Shown here piece by piece: positions 22,578 to 35,150 of a DNA stretch of 64,000 nt. The notes below the pieces were generated by a model. The model saw only the letters and a list, made by a program, of their open reading frames with translations, was not told the origin of the DNA and searched no databases. The stretch covers positions 1,736,001-1,800,000 of the forward strand of contig NZ_CP017183.1 of the NCBI RefSeq assembly GCF_001729785.1. The letters run 5' to 3'. Both the position numbers and the translations under genes were made by a program. The DNA is from Enterobacter hormaechei subsp. xiangfangensis (lineage in GTDB: Bacteria; Pseudomonadota; Gammaproteobacteria; Enterobacterales; Enterobacteriaceae). Every line of letters starts with the position of its first letter. Positions within the stretch are counted from its first letter, which is position 1.

Positions 22578-25500
22578 TTATGCGATGGCGTTCTCTTCCA
22601 ACTGACGCATAAAGTTACGCACCCAGTCCATGCGGGTTTTACGTTCCGTCAGATCCTGAGTAAATTTCAGACGCGTAGGGCCATCAAGACGGAAATGCTG
22701 CGGCTGTTTTTGCAGGAGGCCAATCAGCCACATCGGATCGACGTGGTTCTTTTCGGCAAACTCAATTACGCCGCCTTTCTCATTGCCTTCAAGTTTGCGA
22801 ATGCCCAGCTTCTGCGCCTGCTGACGCAGGCGGGCAATATCCAGCAGGTTGCGCGCCGCATCGGGCAATATCCCAAAACGGTCAATCAGTTCGACTTTGA
22901 TCTCTTCCAGCTCGCCTTCGCTTTTCGCGCTGGCAATGCGTTTGTAGAACGACAGACGGGTATTCACGTCAGGAATAAAATCATCCGGCAGCAGGGAAGG
23001 CATGCGCAGTTCCACTTCGGTCTGCTGGCTGGTGAGATCTTCCAGAGACGGTTCACGTCCGGCTTTAAGCGCGTCGACGGCATTTTCCAGCAGCTCCATA
23101 TACAGCGAGAAACCGATGGTTTCCATGGAGCCGCTCTGGTCTTCACCCAGCAGCTCACCGGCGCCGCGGATCTCCAGGTCGTGGGTCGCCAGCGCAAAGC
23201 CAGCGCCCAGATCTTCCAGCGAGGCGATCGCTTCCAGACGCTTTTGCGCGTCGGTGGTCATTGCCTTCGGATGCGGCGTCAGCAGCCAGGCGTAGGCCTG
23301 ATGGTGCGAACGCCCGACCCGCCCGCGCAGCTGGTGCAGCTGAGCCAGGCCGAAGTGATCCGCCCGTTCGATGATGATGGTGTTCGCCGTCGGAATGTCG
23401 ATTCCGGTCTCAATGATGGTGGTACACACCAGCACGTTAAAGCGCTGGTGGTGGAAATCGTTCATTACCCGCTCCAGCTCGCGCTCGCGCATCTGGCCGT
23501 GACCAATGGCGATGCGCGCTTCCGGCACCAGCTCTGCCAGCCTGTCGGCGGCTTTCTGAATATTTTCAACGTCGTTGTACAGGTAATAGACCTGGCCACC
23601 GCGCAGCACTTCGCGCAGGATCGCCTCGCGCACCACCAGATTGTCGTACTCGCGAACAAAGGTTTTCACCGCCAGACGGCGCGCCGGTGGGGTAGCGATT
23701 ATCGACAGATCGCGCATGCCGCTCATCGCCATGTTCAGGGTGCGCGGGATCGGCGTTGCGGTCAGGGTCAGAATGTCGACGTTGGCGCGCATCGCTTTGA
23801 TGCGCTCTTTGTGGCGCACCCCGAAGCGGTGCTCTTCGTCAACGATCAGCAACCCCAGATCTTTCCACTTCACGTCACTTTGCAGCAGCTTGTGAGTGCC
23901 GATCAGAATATCAATTTTGCCTTCACTTGCCTGTTCCAGGATCTGCGTCTGCTCTTTGGCACTGCGGAAGCGGGACAACATTTCGATACGTACCGGCCAG
24001 TTGGCGAAGCGGTCGCGGAAGTTGTCGAAGTGCTGCTGGGCAAGAAGGGTGGTCGGCACCAGCACCGCCACCTGCTTGTTGTTCTCAACCGCCAGGAAAG
24101 CGGCGCGCATCGCCACCTCGGTTTTACCGAAGCCCACGTCGCCGCAGACTAAGCGATCCATCGCCAGCGGCTGGCACATGTCGCTCAGCACGGCGTTGAT
24201 GGCCTGGGCCTGATCCGGCGTAGTTTCAAACGGGAAGCTGTCGCAGAACAGCTGGTACTGCTCTTTATCATGCTTAAACGCATAGCCCTCTTTGGCCGCA
24301 CGCTGAGCGTAAATATCCAGCAGCTCGGCGGCCACGTCGCGCACTTTTTCCGCCGCTTTCTGGCGTGCACGCGCCCAGGCATCGCCGCCCAGCTTGTGCA
24401 GCGGCGCATTCTCTTCCGCGCCCCCGGCGTAGCGGCTGATCAGATGCAGGGACGACACCGGAACATACAGCTTGGCGTCGTTAGCGTAGGTCAGCATCAG
24501 GTATTCACCTTTGATGCCACCTGCTTCGAGGGTGGTCATCCCCTGATAGCGACCCACACCGTGTTCCAGGTGAACAATCGGCTGACCGGGGTGCAGTTCG
24601 GCCAGGTTGCGGATCAGGGTGTCCGGGTTGATGGTGCGACGGCTGTCCTGACGACGGCGCGCGACGCGCTCGCCCAGCAGGTCGCTTTCACATATCAACG
24701 CCAGGTTATTGAGCGTATCAATGAATCCGTGTTCGGCGGCGCCGATCATCAGGTAACGGCCATTTCCGGTCGCTTCGCTCAGGCGAAGAATACGCTTTGG
24801 CGCGACTTTGATCCTTCCCAGCAGTTCGCCCAGCGCTTCACGGCGACCTTCACTTTCAACGGAGAAGACCACCGGCCCGGTGAAGGACTCAAGAAACTTG
24901 CGCAGATTATCGAGCGGGGATTTCTGCTGCGCCTGAACGGCCAGGTCAGGCAGCATCCGGAAGGCGAGGTTAGTGTTGGCGGCCTTATCGGCAAGCGAAT
25001 CGGTTTTGAGCTGCATACGCGGCCAGCGTTTCAGCTCGGCGTTGAGCTCGTCGGTACGCAGCCACAGCATTTCCGGCGGCAGCAGCGGACGCATCGGGTC
25101 AACGCCCCGGTTTTCAAAGCGGGCGCGCGTTTCGCTTTCAAAGCGGCTGGCGCTGGCGTCGATATCCCCGGTGTTAACAATCAGCGTATTTGCCGGGAAG
25201 TAGCTGAACAGCGCCGGCAGCGGTTCGTTAAAGAACAGGGGCTGCCAGTACTCGATCCCGGCCGGAAGGGTGCCTTTGCTGACCTGCTGGTAGATATGTT
25301 CGGCATCACGCTTCACGTCGAACCTGTCGCGCCACTGGCTGCGGAACAGTTCGATGGCGGTTTTATCCGTCGGGAACTCATGGGCGGGCAGCAGATTAAT
25401 AGAGTCCACTTCCTCCAGCGTGCGCTGGGTGTCGGCGTCGAACACGCGCAGGCTGTCGATCTCATCATCGAAGAAATCCAGACGGTACGGCTGGTCGCTG

Positions 25501-26024
25501 CCCATCGGATAGAGATCAAGCAGCGCACCGCGCGTCGCGTATTCGCCGTGCTCCATCACCTGATCGACATGTCGATAGCCGGCTCCATCCAGCTGCACGC
25601 GCAGGGCATCGCGCGACAGGCGCTGGCCTTTTTTCATCACCAGCGCATGGCCGTGCAAATAGCTGTGCGGGCAGACGCGCTGCATCAGGGTATTCACCGG
25701 CACAATCAGCACGCCGCGCTGCATGGTGGGGAGCTGATACAGCGTCGACAGGCGCGAGGAGATGATCTCCTGGTGCGGAGAGAAACTGTCGTAGGGAAGC
25801 GTTTCCCAGTCGGCCAGGCTGAATACCAGACTGTCGGTGAACTGACGAATTTCGTCGTGCAGGCGCAGGGCGTTTTGCATGTCCGGGGCAACCAGCACCA
25901 CCGGCCCTGGATGCCGCTCGGCAATTTCCGCCACCAGCGTGGCGCAGGCCGCGCCTGTCAGTTCGCCCAGCTGGCGTTGGTCACCTGCTTTTACAGGCAA
26001 GGAAAAACGATAGTGTTCAGGCAT
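22578..26024 (-). CDS. mfd: Transcription-repair coupling factor Mfd
   Basis: Mfd removes RNA polymerase stalled at DNA damage and recruits UvrA. The start is placed at 26024 (MPEHYRFSLPVKAG), matching E. coli; the frame extends 17 codons further without support. The 1148-residue protein has the UvrB-like N-terminal module, an RNA-polymerase-interacting Tudor-like domain, and the RecG-like translocase with Walker A GDVGFGKTE, VDEEHRFG, TATPIPRTLNMA and QLRGRVGRS. The C-terminal inhibitory domain is complete. Confidence 0.98.
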   Translation of the reverse strand: MPEHYRFSLPVKAGDQRQLGELTGAACATLVAEIAERHPGPVVLVAPDMQNALRLHDEIRQFTDSLVFSLADWETLPYDSFSPHQEIISSRLSTLYQLPTMQRGVLIVPVNTLMQRVCPHSYLHGHALVMKKGQRLSRDALRVQLDGAGYRHVDQVMEHGEYATRGALLDLYPMGSDQPYRLDFFDDEIDSLRVFDADTQRTLEEVDSINLLPAHEFPTDKTAIELFRSQWRDRFDVKRDAEHIYQQVSKGTLPAGIEYWQPLFFNEPLPALFSYFPANTLIVNTGDIDASASRFESETRARFENRGVDPMRPLLPPEMLWLRTDELNAELKRWPRMQLKTDSLADKAANTNLAFRMLPDLAVQAQQKSPLDNLRKFLESFTGPVVFSVESEGRREALGELLGRIKVAPKRILRLSEATGNGRYLMIGAAEHGFIDTLNNLALICESDLLGERVARRRQDSRRTINPDTLIRNLAELHPGQPIVHLEHGVGRYQGMTTLEAGGIKGEYLMLTYANDAKLYVPVSSLHLISRYAGGAEENAPLHKLGGDAWARARQKAAEKVRDVAAELLDIYAQRAAKEGYAFKHDKEQYQLFCDSFPFETTPDQAQAINAVLSDMCQPLAMDRLVCGDVGFGKTEVAMRAAFLAVENNKQVAVLVPTTLLAQQHFDNFRDRFANWPVRIEMLSRFRSAKEQTQILEQASEGKIDILIGTHKLLQSDVKWKDLGLLIVDEEHRFGVRHKERIKAMRANVDILTLTATPIPRTLNMAMSGMRDLSIIATPPARRLAVKTFVREYDNLVVREAILREVLRGGQVYYLYNDVENIQKAADRLAELVPEARIAIGHGQMRERELERVMNDFHHQRFNVLVCTTIIETGIDIPTANTIIIERADHFGLAQLHQLRGRVGRSHHQAYAWLLTPHPKAMTTDAQKRLEAIASLEDLGAGFALATHDLEIRGAGELLGEDQSGSMETIGFSLYMELLENAVDALKAGREPSLEDLTSQQTEVELRMPSLLPDDFIPDVNTRLSFYKRIASAKSEGELEEIKVELIDRFGILPDAARNLLDIARLRQQAQKLGIRKLEGNEKGGVIEFAEKNHVDPMWLIGLLQKQPQHFRLDGPTRLKFTQDLTERKTRMDWVRNFMRQLEENAIA

Positions 26025-26145
26025 GGCTATGTCAGAGTCTCTTGGGGATATACCAACAGTATTGGGGCATATCACTGATACGCAATGTCTTTATTATCCT
26101 CGATCGTTATGCATAAGCAAATCGTAACCGCACAAGAGGGAAAGT

Positions 26146-26161
26146 GCCCCCGGATGGGGGC
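26146..26161 (-). terminator. Hairpin after ycfT
   Basis: Six-base G/C stem GCCCCC / GGGGGC with GGAT loop, located after the ycfT stop in the direction of its transcription. The following bases (ACTTTCCC) are only partly T-rich. Confidence 0.5.
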
Positions 26162-26169
26162 CGAGGAGA

Positions 26170-27243
26170 TTAACGGGTAGCAGTCTGTGGAGAAAGCCGC
26201 GCGGGAGGGGAGAAGAAAAGGTCGCCAAAGAGGGCGGTTGAGAGCTTACGTGCCCCCAGCCCAACCAGCGTGCAGACGAGCAGGCTGATAAACGGATAGA
26301 CCAGAATCAGCGTTAACTCCGCCCAGATCGGCCAGTACGCCGCATTCATTTCGCGAATCAGGAGCAGGCTAAACGCCTCAATTAAAATGCGGTGGGTGGT
26401 ATAAATCGCGATGGTGTTTGAACCGATGACGTTCAGCAGATTATTGGGATGAACGGCATAACGCTGCTCGAAGCTGTAAAAGAGCTTCATGATGACCACG
26501 ATCGACAGCAGTGAGAGCGGCAGAGGAACATTAGCGAACCACAGTACTACCGACACCGCGCCAGAGGCGATAAGTACCAGCCAGCTGCGGCGCAAATTCA
26601 TCCCTTTCATCCACGCCATCAACTGCGCGCCGTACCATGCGCCGAGGCTGTAGTAGATCATGTTGCGAACCACGCTGTTCATTCCCCACCACGGTAACGG
26701 CAGGAAGTTGATGGCGATGCTTGCCAGCGCCAGAATCCCCAGCATCGGCAGTTTCCAGCGGCTCAGCAGCTTACAGAGCGTAAAGTAGACCACTAACGCG
26801 TACAAATACCACAGGCTGGTGCTGGCCGTGAGCATTCCCAGTACAAACTCTGAAACGGAATCGGCGTAGGCCGCATTGGATGCTGTCGCCAGTTCTCGCT
26901 CGGGGGCGAGCCAGGCATTCAGATGGGTCAGCGCCTGCCATTGCAGGACGCCCCACAGGGCCAAAACCCAGACGATGCTCCAGATCCGCTTGTCGAGACT
27001 GGTGCGCCAGTTCACCTCGTCGATATAACGACGGATCAAATAGCCGGAGATAAAGAAAAACACCGGCATACGGAACGGGGCAAGGTAAAGATTAAAGTAG
27101 ACCCAGCATTTGGCGAGCAGGCCCGATAACGGATGCTGTAGCCCGTCAAGGTGAGGATAAAAGGTGATCACCGAGTGGTAAATTACCACCAGGCAGATGC
27201 ACAGGCCTTTTATCTGGTTAATCCATAATGCTTTTTGTTTCAT
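26170..27243 (-). CDS. ycfT: Acyltransferase-3 family membrane protein YcfT
   Basis: YcfT is an inner-membrane protein of the acyltransferase-3 (OafA/WecH-like) family; its substrate is unknown. The start is set at 27243 (MKQKALWINQIKG), the position seen in E. coli, rather than 8 codons upstream. The 357 residues hold about ten membrane helices. The conserved early motif is present: CICLVVIYHSV contains the family His, and the RMPVFFFISGYL segment follows. It is divergent from lolC with a 256-bp gap. Confidence 0.93.
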   Translation of the reverse strand: MKQKALWINQIKGLCICLVVIYHSVITFYPHLDGLQHPLSGLLAKCWVYFNLYLAPFRMPVFFFISGYLIRRYIDEVNWRTSLDKRIWSIVWVLALWGVLQWQALTHLNAWLAPERELATASNAAYADSVSEFVLGMLTASTSLWYLYALVVYFTLCKLLSRWKLPMLGILALASIAINFLPLPWWGMNSVVRNMIYYSLGAWYGAQLMAWMKGMNLRRSWLVLIASGAVSVVLWFANVPLPLSLLSIVVIMKLFYSFEQRYAVHPNNLLNVIGSNTIAIYTTHRILIEAFSLLLIREMNAAYWPIWAELTLILVYPFISLLVCTLVGLGARKLSTALFGDLFFSPPARLSPQTATR

Positions 27244-27448
27244 GGTGCGTGACGACCTTGTTGCCATAAACGAAACGCCGATTGTTGTAAAATGAAGCCC
27301 TGATGTAATGGGTAACAGTCTGTATCAGGACGATTTTCGGAAAAGGTGGAGGCTGTCTGGCGGAAGTTCAGTCAGTAGCATGATGATTTATCTGAATTTT
27401 TCGGAAAAATGATTACCGAATCTTACGGTTTCAGTCATTTACGCTTAA

Positions 27449-29392
<1,944 letters not shown>

Positions 29393-29393
<1 letters not shown>

Positions 29394-30637
29394 TGGCTTC
29401 ACCGTTATCGTTACTCATCGGGTTACGCTTTAGCCGCGGTCGTCGCCGGAGCGGGATGGTTTCCCTTATCTCCGTGATCTCCACCATCGGTATCGCCCTG
29501 GGCGTGGCGGTGCTGATTGTGGGCTTAAGCGCCATGAATGGCTTTGAGCGTGAACTGAATAACCGCATTCTGGCCGTTGTCCCTCACGGTGAAATCGAGC
29601 CGGTTAACCAGCCGTGGTCCAACTGGCAGGATGCCATGAACAAAGTGGAAAAGGTGCCCGGTATTGCGGCGGCTGCACCTTACATTAACTTTACCGGGCT
29701 GGTAGAGAGCGGGGTAAACCTGCGCGCCATTCAGGTGAAAGGGGTAAATCCTCGTCAGGAAGAGCGTCTGAGCGCGCTGCCGCGCTATGTGCAAAATGGC
29801 GCATGGGCAAACTTTAAGGCTGGCGAGCAGCAGATCATCATGGGCAAAGGCGTTGCCGATGCGCTGAAGGTGAAGCAGGGCGACTGGGTCTCGATCATGA
29901 TCCCGAACGCCAGCGCTGATCACAAATTGCAGCAGCCTAAGCGCGTACGTCTGCACGTCACCGGTATTTTGCAGCTGAGCGGCCAGCTCGATCACAGCTT
30001 CGCGATGGTGCCGCTGGAAGATGCACGCCAGTATCTGGATATGAGCGACAGCGTGACGGGCATTGCCATTAAGGTTAAGGACGTCTTCAACGCCAATAAA
30101 CTGGTGCGTGACGCTGGCAGCGTGACGAATAACTATGTCTACATCAAAAGCTGGATCGGCACTTACGGGTATATGTATCGTGATATCCAGATGATCCGCG
30201 CGATTATGTATCTGGCGATGGTGCTGGTGATTGGTGTGGCGTGTTTTAATATCGTCTCGACGCTGGTGATGGCCGTTAAGGATAAGAGCGGCGACATCGC
30301 CGTGCTGCGTACCTTAGGGGCGAAAGACGGTCTTATTCGCGCCATCTTCGTCTGGTACGGTTTACTGGCGGGGCTGTTTGGCAGCCTCTGCGGCGTGGCG
30401 ATCGGCGTGGTGGTTTCCCTTCAGCTGACGCCGATTATCAACGGGATTGAAGCGCTTATTGGCCATCAGTTCCTGTCAGGCGATATCTATTTTATTGACT
30501 TCCTGCCGTCTGAACTGCACTGGCTGGACGTTATTTATGTGCTGGTTACAGCACTTTTACTGAGTCTGCTGGCAAGCTGGTATCCGGCGCGTCGCGCTAG
30601 CCGAATTGATCCGGCGAGGGTATTAAGTGGCCAGTAA
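29393..30637 (+). CDS. lolE: Lipoprotein-releasing ABC transporter permease LolE
   Basis: LolE is the second permease of LolCDE and is thought to bind the lipoprotein substrate first. The 414-residue protein shares LolC's layout: N-terminal helix, periplasmic domain, then three helices ending with [20 protein letters not shown]. The TAATG junction couples it to lolD. A small stem (AGCGGTC/GGCCGCT) lies between it and nagK but has no T run. Confidence 0.97.
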
Positions 30638-30691
30638 TTTCGTCATGGTTTAGCGGTCTTTTGGCCGCTGAATCAAACAGAGGAATGCATC

Positions 30692-31603
30692 ATGTATTAC
30701 GGATTTGATATTGGCGGCACCAAGATTGCGCTCGGCGTGTTCGATAAAGATCTTAAGCTACAATGGGAAACCCGCGTCCCCACGCCGCGCGAAAGCTACG
30801 ATGAATTTTTAACCGCCATTGCCGCACTGGTGGCGCAAGCGGATGAACGCTTTGGCGTCAAAGGCAGCGTTGGCATTGGTATTCCGGGTATGCCCGAAAC
30901 CGACGATGGCACGCTGTACGCGGCCAACGTGCCTGCCGCCAGCGGCAAACCGCTGCGGGCCGATCTCTCCGCGCTCCTTGAACGCGACGTGCGCTTAGAT
31001 AACGATGCCAACTGCTTCGCGCTCTCTGAAGCCTGGGATGATGAATTCCGTCGCTTCCCGCTGGTGATGGGGCTGATCCTCGGAACGGGCGTCGGTGGCG
31101 GGATTGTCATTAACGGTAAGCCCATTACCGGGCGCAGCTATATTACCGGCGAATTTGGCCATATCCGCCTGCCGGTGGATGCTCTGGAGGTCGTCGGACG
31201 TGATTTCCCGCTGACCCGCTGCGGCTGTGGGCAGCACGGCTGTATTGAGAACTACCTATCAGGCCGCGGGTTTGCATGGCTTTACGAACACTTCTATCAT
31301 CAGAAACTTGAGGCCCCTCAAATCATTACCCTGTGGGAGCAGGGGGATGCGCAGGCGCGTGAGCACGTCGAGCGCTATCTGGATCTGCTGGCGGTGTGTC
31401 TGGGGAATATCCTGACTATCGTCGATCCGGATCTGCTGGTGATCGGGGGAGGGCTGTCAAATTTCACTGCGATTACGGAACAGTTGTCCGGGCGTCTGAC
31501 CCGACATTTATTGCCGGTCGCCCGCGTGCCGCGCATTGAGCGTGCGCGACACGGGGACGCAGGAGGCATGCGCGGAGCCGCATTCCTTCATCTCACCGAT
31601 TAG
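30692..31603 (+). CDS. nagK: N-acetyl-D-glucosamine kinase
   Basis: NagK phosphorylates free GlcNAc, including that released by NagZ during cell-wall recycling. The 303-residue protein is a ROK-family kinase: [16 protein letters not shown] phosphate loop, [14 protein letters not shown] with the catalytic Asp, and the zinc motif [11 protein letters not shown]. The ATG follows AGAGGAA. cobB starts 14 bp later, as in E. coli, so the two are probably co-transcribed. Confidence 0.96.
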   Translation: MYYGFDIGGTKIALGVFDKDLKLQWETRVPTPRESYDEFLTAIAALVAQADERFGVKGSVGIGIPGMPETDDGTLYAANVPAASGKPLRADLSALLERDVRLDNDANCFALSEAWDDEFRRFPLVMGLILGTGVGGGIVINGKPITGRSYITGEFGHIRLPVDALEVVGRDFPLTRCGCGQHGCIENYLSGRGFAWLYEHFYHQKLEAPQIITLWEQGDAQAREHVERYLDLLAVCLGNILTIVDPDLLVIGGGLSNFTAITEQLSGRLTRHLLPVARVPRIERARHGDAGGMRGAAFLHLTD

Positions 31604-31617
31604 TTTACGAGGTTATT

Positions 31618-32439
31618 ATGCTGTCGCGTCGCCAGGGTCGACTCAGCCGTTTTCGCAAAAATAAACGCCGCTTACGTGAACGACTGCGTCAGCGGATCTT
31701 TTTCAGAGACAGGATGATGCCAGAAGCGATGGATAAACCCAGAGTGGTGGTGTTGACCGGGGCGGGGATCTCCGCCGAATCCGGTATTCAGACTTTCCGC
31801 GCAGCGGATGGACTGTGGGAAGAACACCGAGTTGAAGATGTGGCGACGCCGGAAGGTTTCGCCCGCGACCCGGCGCTGGTGCAGGCGTTCTACAACGCCC
31901 GCCGTCGCCAGCTTCAGCAGCCGGAGATTGCGCCGAATGCGGCGCACCTGGCGCTGGCAAAGCTGGAGGAGGCGCTGGGGGATCGTTTTCTGCTGGTCAC
32001 GCAGAACATCGACAATCTTCACGAAAGGGCCGGAAACCACAACATCATTCACATGCACGGCGAACTGCTCAAGGTGCGGTGCGCCTGGAGTGGTCAGGTG
32101 CTGGAGTGGAAAGAGGACGTGCTGGACGAAGACCGCTGCCACTGCTGTCAGTTCCCTTCGCGTCTGCGTCCGCATGTGGTCTGGTTTGGCGAAATGCCGC
32201 TGGGAATGGATGAGATCTACAGCGCCCTGGCCATGGCGGACGTCTTTATCGCCATTGGTACTTCGGGACATGTCTATCCGGCGGCGGGATTTGTTCACGA
32301 AGCGCGACTTCAAGGTGCCCATACGGTGGAGCTTAATCTGGAGCCAAGCCAGGTCGGGAGTGAGTTTGAAGAGAAACATTACGGTCTGGCGAGCGAGGTG
32401 GTGCCAGCCTTTGTGGATAAACTCCTGAAGGGGCTATAA
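31618..32439 (+). CDS. cobB: NAD-dependent protein deacylase CobB (long form)
   Basis: CobB is the sirtuin that removes acetyl and succinyl groups from lysines, for example on acetyl-CoA synthetase. The 273-residue product includes the basic N-terminal extension rich in Arg (residues 1-27) of the CobB long form; an internal Met start is possible. The sirtuin motifs [22 protein letters not shown], the catalytic His in IHMHGE, and the zinc cysteines around RCHCCQF are all present. It ends at a hairpin shared with potD. Confidence 0.96.
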   Translation: MLSRRQGRLSRFRKNKRRLRERLRQRIFFRDRMMPEAMDKPRVVVLTGAGISAESGIQTFRAADGLWEEHRVEDVATPEGFARDPALVQAFYNARRRQLQQPEIAPNAAHLALAKLEEALGDRFLLVTQNIDNLHERAGNHNIIHMHGELLKVRCAWSGQVLEWKEDVLDEDRCHCCQFPSRLRPHVVWFGEMPLGMDEIYSALAMADVFIAIGTSGHVYPAAGFVHEARLQGAHTVELNLEPSQVGSEFEEKHYGLASEVVPAFVDKLLKGL

Positions 32440-32442
32440 GAG

Positions 32443-32469
32443 TAACGGGCGACATTGCGTCGCCCGTTA
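32443..32469. terminator. Bidirectional terminator between cobB and potD
   Basis: Perfect 11-bp stem TAACGGGCGAC / GTCGCCCGTTA with an ATTGC loop between convergent genes. T runs are weak on both sides. Confidence 0.75.
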
Positions 32470-32473
32470 TGCA

Positions 32474-33508
32474 TTAACGGCCTGCTTTTAGCTTCTGATA
32501 ATATTCTTCATACAGGCGGCTCGCGTCACCGACGTCGTTCTGCCATTCCCCTTTGCTGATGGTTTCAGCGTCCGGATAAAGCGATTTATCATTTGCCACT
32601 TCAGGGCTTAAAAGCTTCCGTGCGGCCAGGTTTGGCGTCGGGTAGCCGATAGTTTCCGCCACCTCTTTTGCCACATCCGGGCGCAGCAGGAAGTTGATCA
32701 GCTTCAGGGCACCCTCGACGTTTTTCGCATTCGCCGGGATCGCGAGGCTGTCCATCCAGAAGATGCCGCCCTCTTTCGGCCAGACCACCTCAAGCGGCGT
32801 CCCGGCCTGACGCGCCACAAACGCAGAGCCGTTCCAGACCATCCCCAGATTCACTTCACCTTCCATATACGGGTTAGCCGGGTTATCCGAGTTGAACGCC
32901 GCCACGTTTGGCATCAGCTTTTTCAGTTCGTTATACGCTGCTTCGATTTCTTTCGGATCGGTGGTGTTGCCGGAATAGCCGAGTTTACGCAGCGCCACCT
33001 GGAACACTTCGCGCGCATCGTCGGTTAACAGCAGGCTGCTTTTGTATTCCGGCTTCCACAGGTCAGCCCAGGATGAAACCGTTTTGGGATCAATGGCATC
33101 GCTGTTGATGCCAATTGCCGTCGCGCCCCAGATGTACGGAATGGAGTAGTCGTTGTTCGGGTCGAACGGCTTGTTTAGCATCTCAGGATCGAGGTTAGAA
33201 AAATTGGTTAGCTTCGTTTTGTCGATCTTCTGGATCATGCCTTCTTTGCGCATCTTGTCGACGAAATAGGTCGACGGCACCACCAGGTCATACGCGCCAT
33301 CTTTATAGGTTTTGAGCTTGGCGTACATGGTTTCATTCGACTCGTAGGTCGAATAGATCACCTTGATGCCTGTCTCTTTGGTGAACTGCTCCAGCAGGCC
33401 CGGCGGCACATACTCGGTCCAGTTGTAGAAATAGAGCGTTTTGCTGTCATCAGCATGCGCAGCGCCCATTCCGAGCACCAGTGCCGCAGCGGCAAGCATT
33501 TTTTTCAT
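32474..33508 (-). CDS. potD: Spermidine/putrescine-binding protein PotD
   Basis: PotD is the periplasmic binding protein that delivers polyamines, mainly spermidine, to PotABC. The 344-residue precursor has a signal peptide ending AAHA, then the type II binding-protein fold starting LYFYNWTEYVPPGLLEQF. Acidic and aromatic residues typical of the polyamine pocket (for example WNGSAFVARQ and FWMDSLAIP) are present. It overlaps potC by 4 bp and is the last gene of potABCD. Confidence 0.97.
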   Translation of the reverse strand: MKKMLAAAALVLGMGAAHADDSKTLYFYNWTEYVPPGLLEQFTKETGIKVIYSTYESNETMYAKLKTYKDGAYDLVVPSTYFVDKMRKEGMIQKIDKTKLTNFSNLDPEMLNKPFDPNNDYSIPYIWGATAIGINSDAIDPKTVSSWADLWKPEYKSSLLLTDDAREVFQVALRKLGYSGNTTDPKEIEAAYNELKKLMPNVAAFNSDNPANPYMEGEVNLGMVWNGSAFVARQAGTPLEVVWPKEGGIFWMDSLAIPANAKNVEGALKLINFLLRPDVAKEVAETIGYPTPNLAARKLLSPEVANDKSLYPDAETISKGEWQNDVGDASRLYEEYYQKLKAGR

Positions 33509-34296
33509 TTCTGTGTCCCCTGAGATTTTGTTTTATCACGAGCAATAACCTGGCTGGCAATCACCAGAACCAGCGATAACACCAACAGAATAGTCGCCAG
33601 CGCGTTCACTTCGGGTGAAACACCGACTTTAACCATTGAGTAGATCTTCAACGGCAGAATTTCATAGCTCGGCCCGGTGACGAAGGAGGACACGACCACG
33701 TCGTCCATCGACAGGGTAAAGCTGAGCAGCCATCCTGCTGCCACGGCGGGCATCGCCAGCGGCAGAATGATTTTGCGCAGAATGGTCATCTCGCTGGCAC
33801 CCAGATCTTTCGCCGCTTCCAGCATGCGTACGTCGAACCCTTTCAGACGCGCGTAGACGGTTACCACCACAAACGGCAGACAGAAGGTGATATGCGAGAA
33901 CAGCAGCGACCAGAAACCGAGCTGGACGCCCAGCAGCATAAACAGCACCAGCAGTGAAATGGCCATCACGATATCCGGGGACATCATCACCACAAACAGC
34001 ATGCCACTGACGAACGGCTTACCGCGAAAACGGTAGCGGTACAGCGCCACGGCGGTCAACGAGCCAATCAGCGTCGCGAAGGTGGCAGAGAATACCGCCA
34101 TCGTCAGCGAGTGCTGAGCGGCCTGTAGCAGGCTGTCATTGTTCATCAGCAGGCCATACCATTTGGTGGTAAACCCTTGCCAGTTGATCCCGAAGCGCGA
34201 GCTGTTAAAGGAGTTCACGATCAAAATGATTATCGGAATATAAAGATACGCATAAATGGCGGTCATAAAACCACCGCGAAGCAGTCGACCGATCAT
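33505..34296 (-). CDS. potC: Spermidine/putrescine ABC permease PotC
   Basis: PotC is one of two permease subunits of the polyamine importer. The 263 residues form about six membrane helices. The cytoplasmic EAA loop that contacts PotA is visible as [20 protein letters not shown], about 100 residues from the C-terminus. It overlaps potB and potD by 4 bp each, typical of translational coupling. Confidence 0.97.
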   Translation of the reverse strand: MIGRLLRGGFMTAIYAYLYIPIIILIVNSFNSSRFGINWQGFTTKWYGLLMNNDSLLQAAQHSLTMAVFSATFATLIGSLTAVALYRYRFRGKPFVSGMLFVVMMSPDIVMAISLLVLFMLLGVQLGFWSLLFSHITFCLPFVVVTVYARLKGFDVRMLEAAKDLGASEMTILRKIILPLAMPAVAAGWLLSFTLSMDDVVVSSFVTGPSYEILPLKIYSMVKVGVSPEVNALATILLVLSLVLVIASQVIARDKTKSQGTQK

Positions 34297-35150
34297 TCCA
34301 GCTCCACCTTCTTATTCAGCAGGCGTGAGGCACGCCAGTAAACCAGCAGCATCAGCCCCATCACCACCGTCAGCGTTATGCTGGTGGCCGAGCCGAACGG
34401 CCAGTCGCGAATGTTAAGGAACTGGCTCTTAATCACGTTACCGATCAGCAGGTTTTTCGCCCCGCCCATCAGGTCCGAGACGTAGAACAGCCCCATCGCA
34501 GGCAGCATTACCAGCAGACAGCCGGCGATAATACCCGGCATGGTCAGCGGAATAATGATGCGGACAAAGGTTTGTAACTTACTGGCGCCCAGGTCTTTCG
34601 CTGCTTCCAGCAGCGGTTTATCGAGCTTTTCAATGCTGGAGTAGAGCGGCATCACCATAAACGGCAGCAGGATATAGACCAGGCCGACAATCACCGCGCC
34701 CGGGGTGAACATGATGCGGATCGGCGTCTCGATCACCCCCAGCCACAGCAGAAACTCGTTCAGATAACCTTTGGTGCTGAGGAAGATTTTCAGCCCGTAG
34801 ATGCGGATTAACGAGTTGGTCCAGAACGGCACAATCAGTAAAAACAGCAGCAGCGGCCGCACTTTTTGCGGCAGGCGGGCCAGGAACCAGGCGAACGGAT
34901 ACCCCAGTACCAGGCAGGCGAGGGTGGCAATCAGCGCCATATTGAGCGAGTGCAGCAGCACGTCAAAATAGAGCGGATCGAGCAGGCGCGCGTAGTTGTC
35001 CAGCGTAAAGACCATCGCCACGAAGTTCGCGTCGTCGCGGGTCAGGAAGCTGGTCACGATGATCATCAGGTTGGGAAGAAAGACAAACAACACAAGCCAA
35101 CCGACGATCGTGGCAATCACCACATTCTGGAACTTACTTGTGTTCTTCAT
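34293..35150 (-). CDS. potB: Spermidine/putrescine ABC permease PotB
   Basis: PotB is the partner permease of PotC. I chose the ATG at 35150 ([11 protein letters not shown]), with GGGAGG about 12 bases upstream. A TTG 12 bp further upstream is the alternative, but the GGGAGG would then touch the start. The protein has about six helices and the EAA loop [20 protein letters not shown]. The start overlaps the end of potA by 17 bp. Confidence 0.95.
   Translation of the reverse strand: MKNTSKFQNVVIATIVGWLVLFVFLPNLMIIVTSFLTRDDANFVAMVFTLDNYARLLDPLYFDVLLHSLNMALIATLACLVLGYPFAWFLARLPQKVRPLLLFLLIVPFWTNSLIRIYGLKIFLSTKGYLNEFLLWLGVIETPIRIMFTPGAVIVGLVYILLPFMVMPLYSSIEKLDKPLLEAAKDLGASKLQTFVRIIIPLTMPGIIAGCLLVMLPAMGLFYVSDLMGGAKNLLIGNVIKSQFLNIRDWPFGSATSITLTVVMGLMLLVYWRASRLLNKKVELE

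Noticed and set aside
22497..24152. Long plus-strand open frame of 551 codons opposite mfd
   Set aside because: It lies antisense to the well-conserved mfd gene, and its translation is His/Gln-rich shadow sequence with no domain or ribosome site.
24270..26078. 602-codon open frame opposite the mfd 5' half
   Set aside because: Shadow of mfd caused by high GC and codon bias; no homology or start signal.
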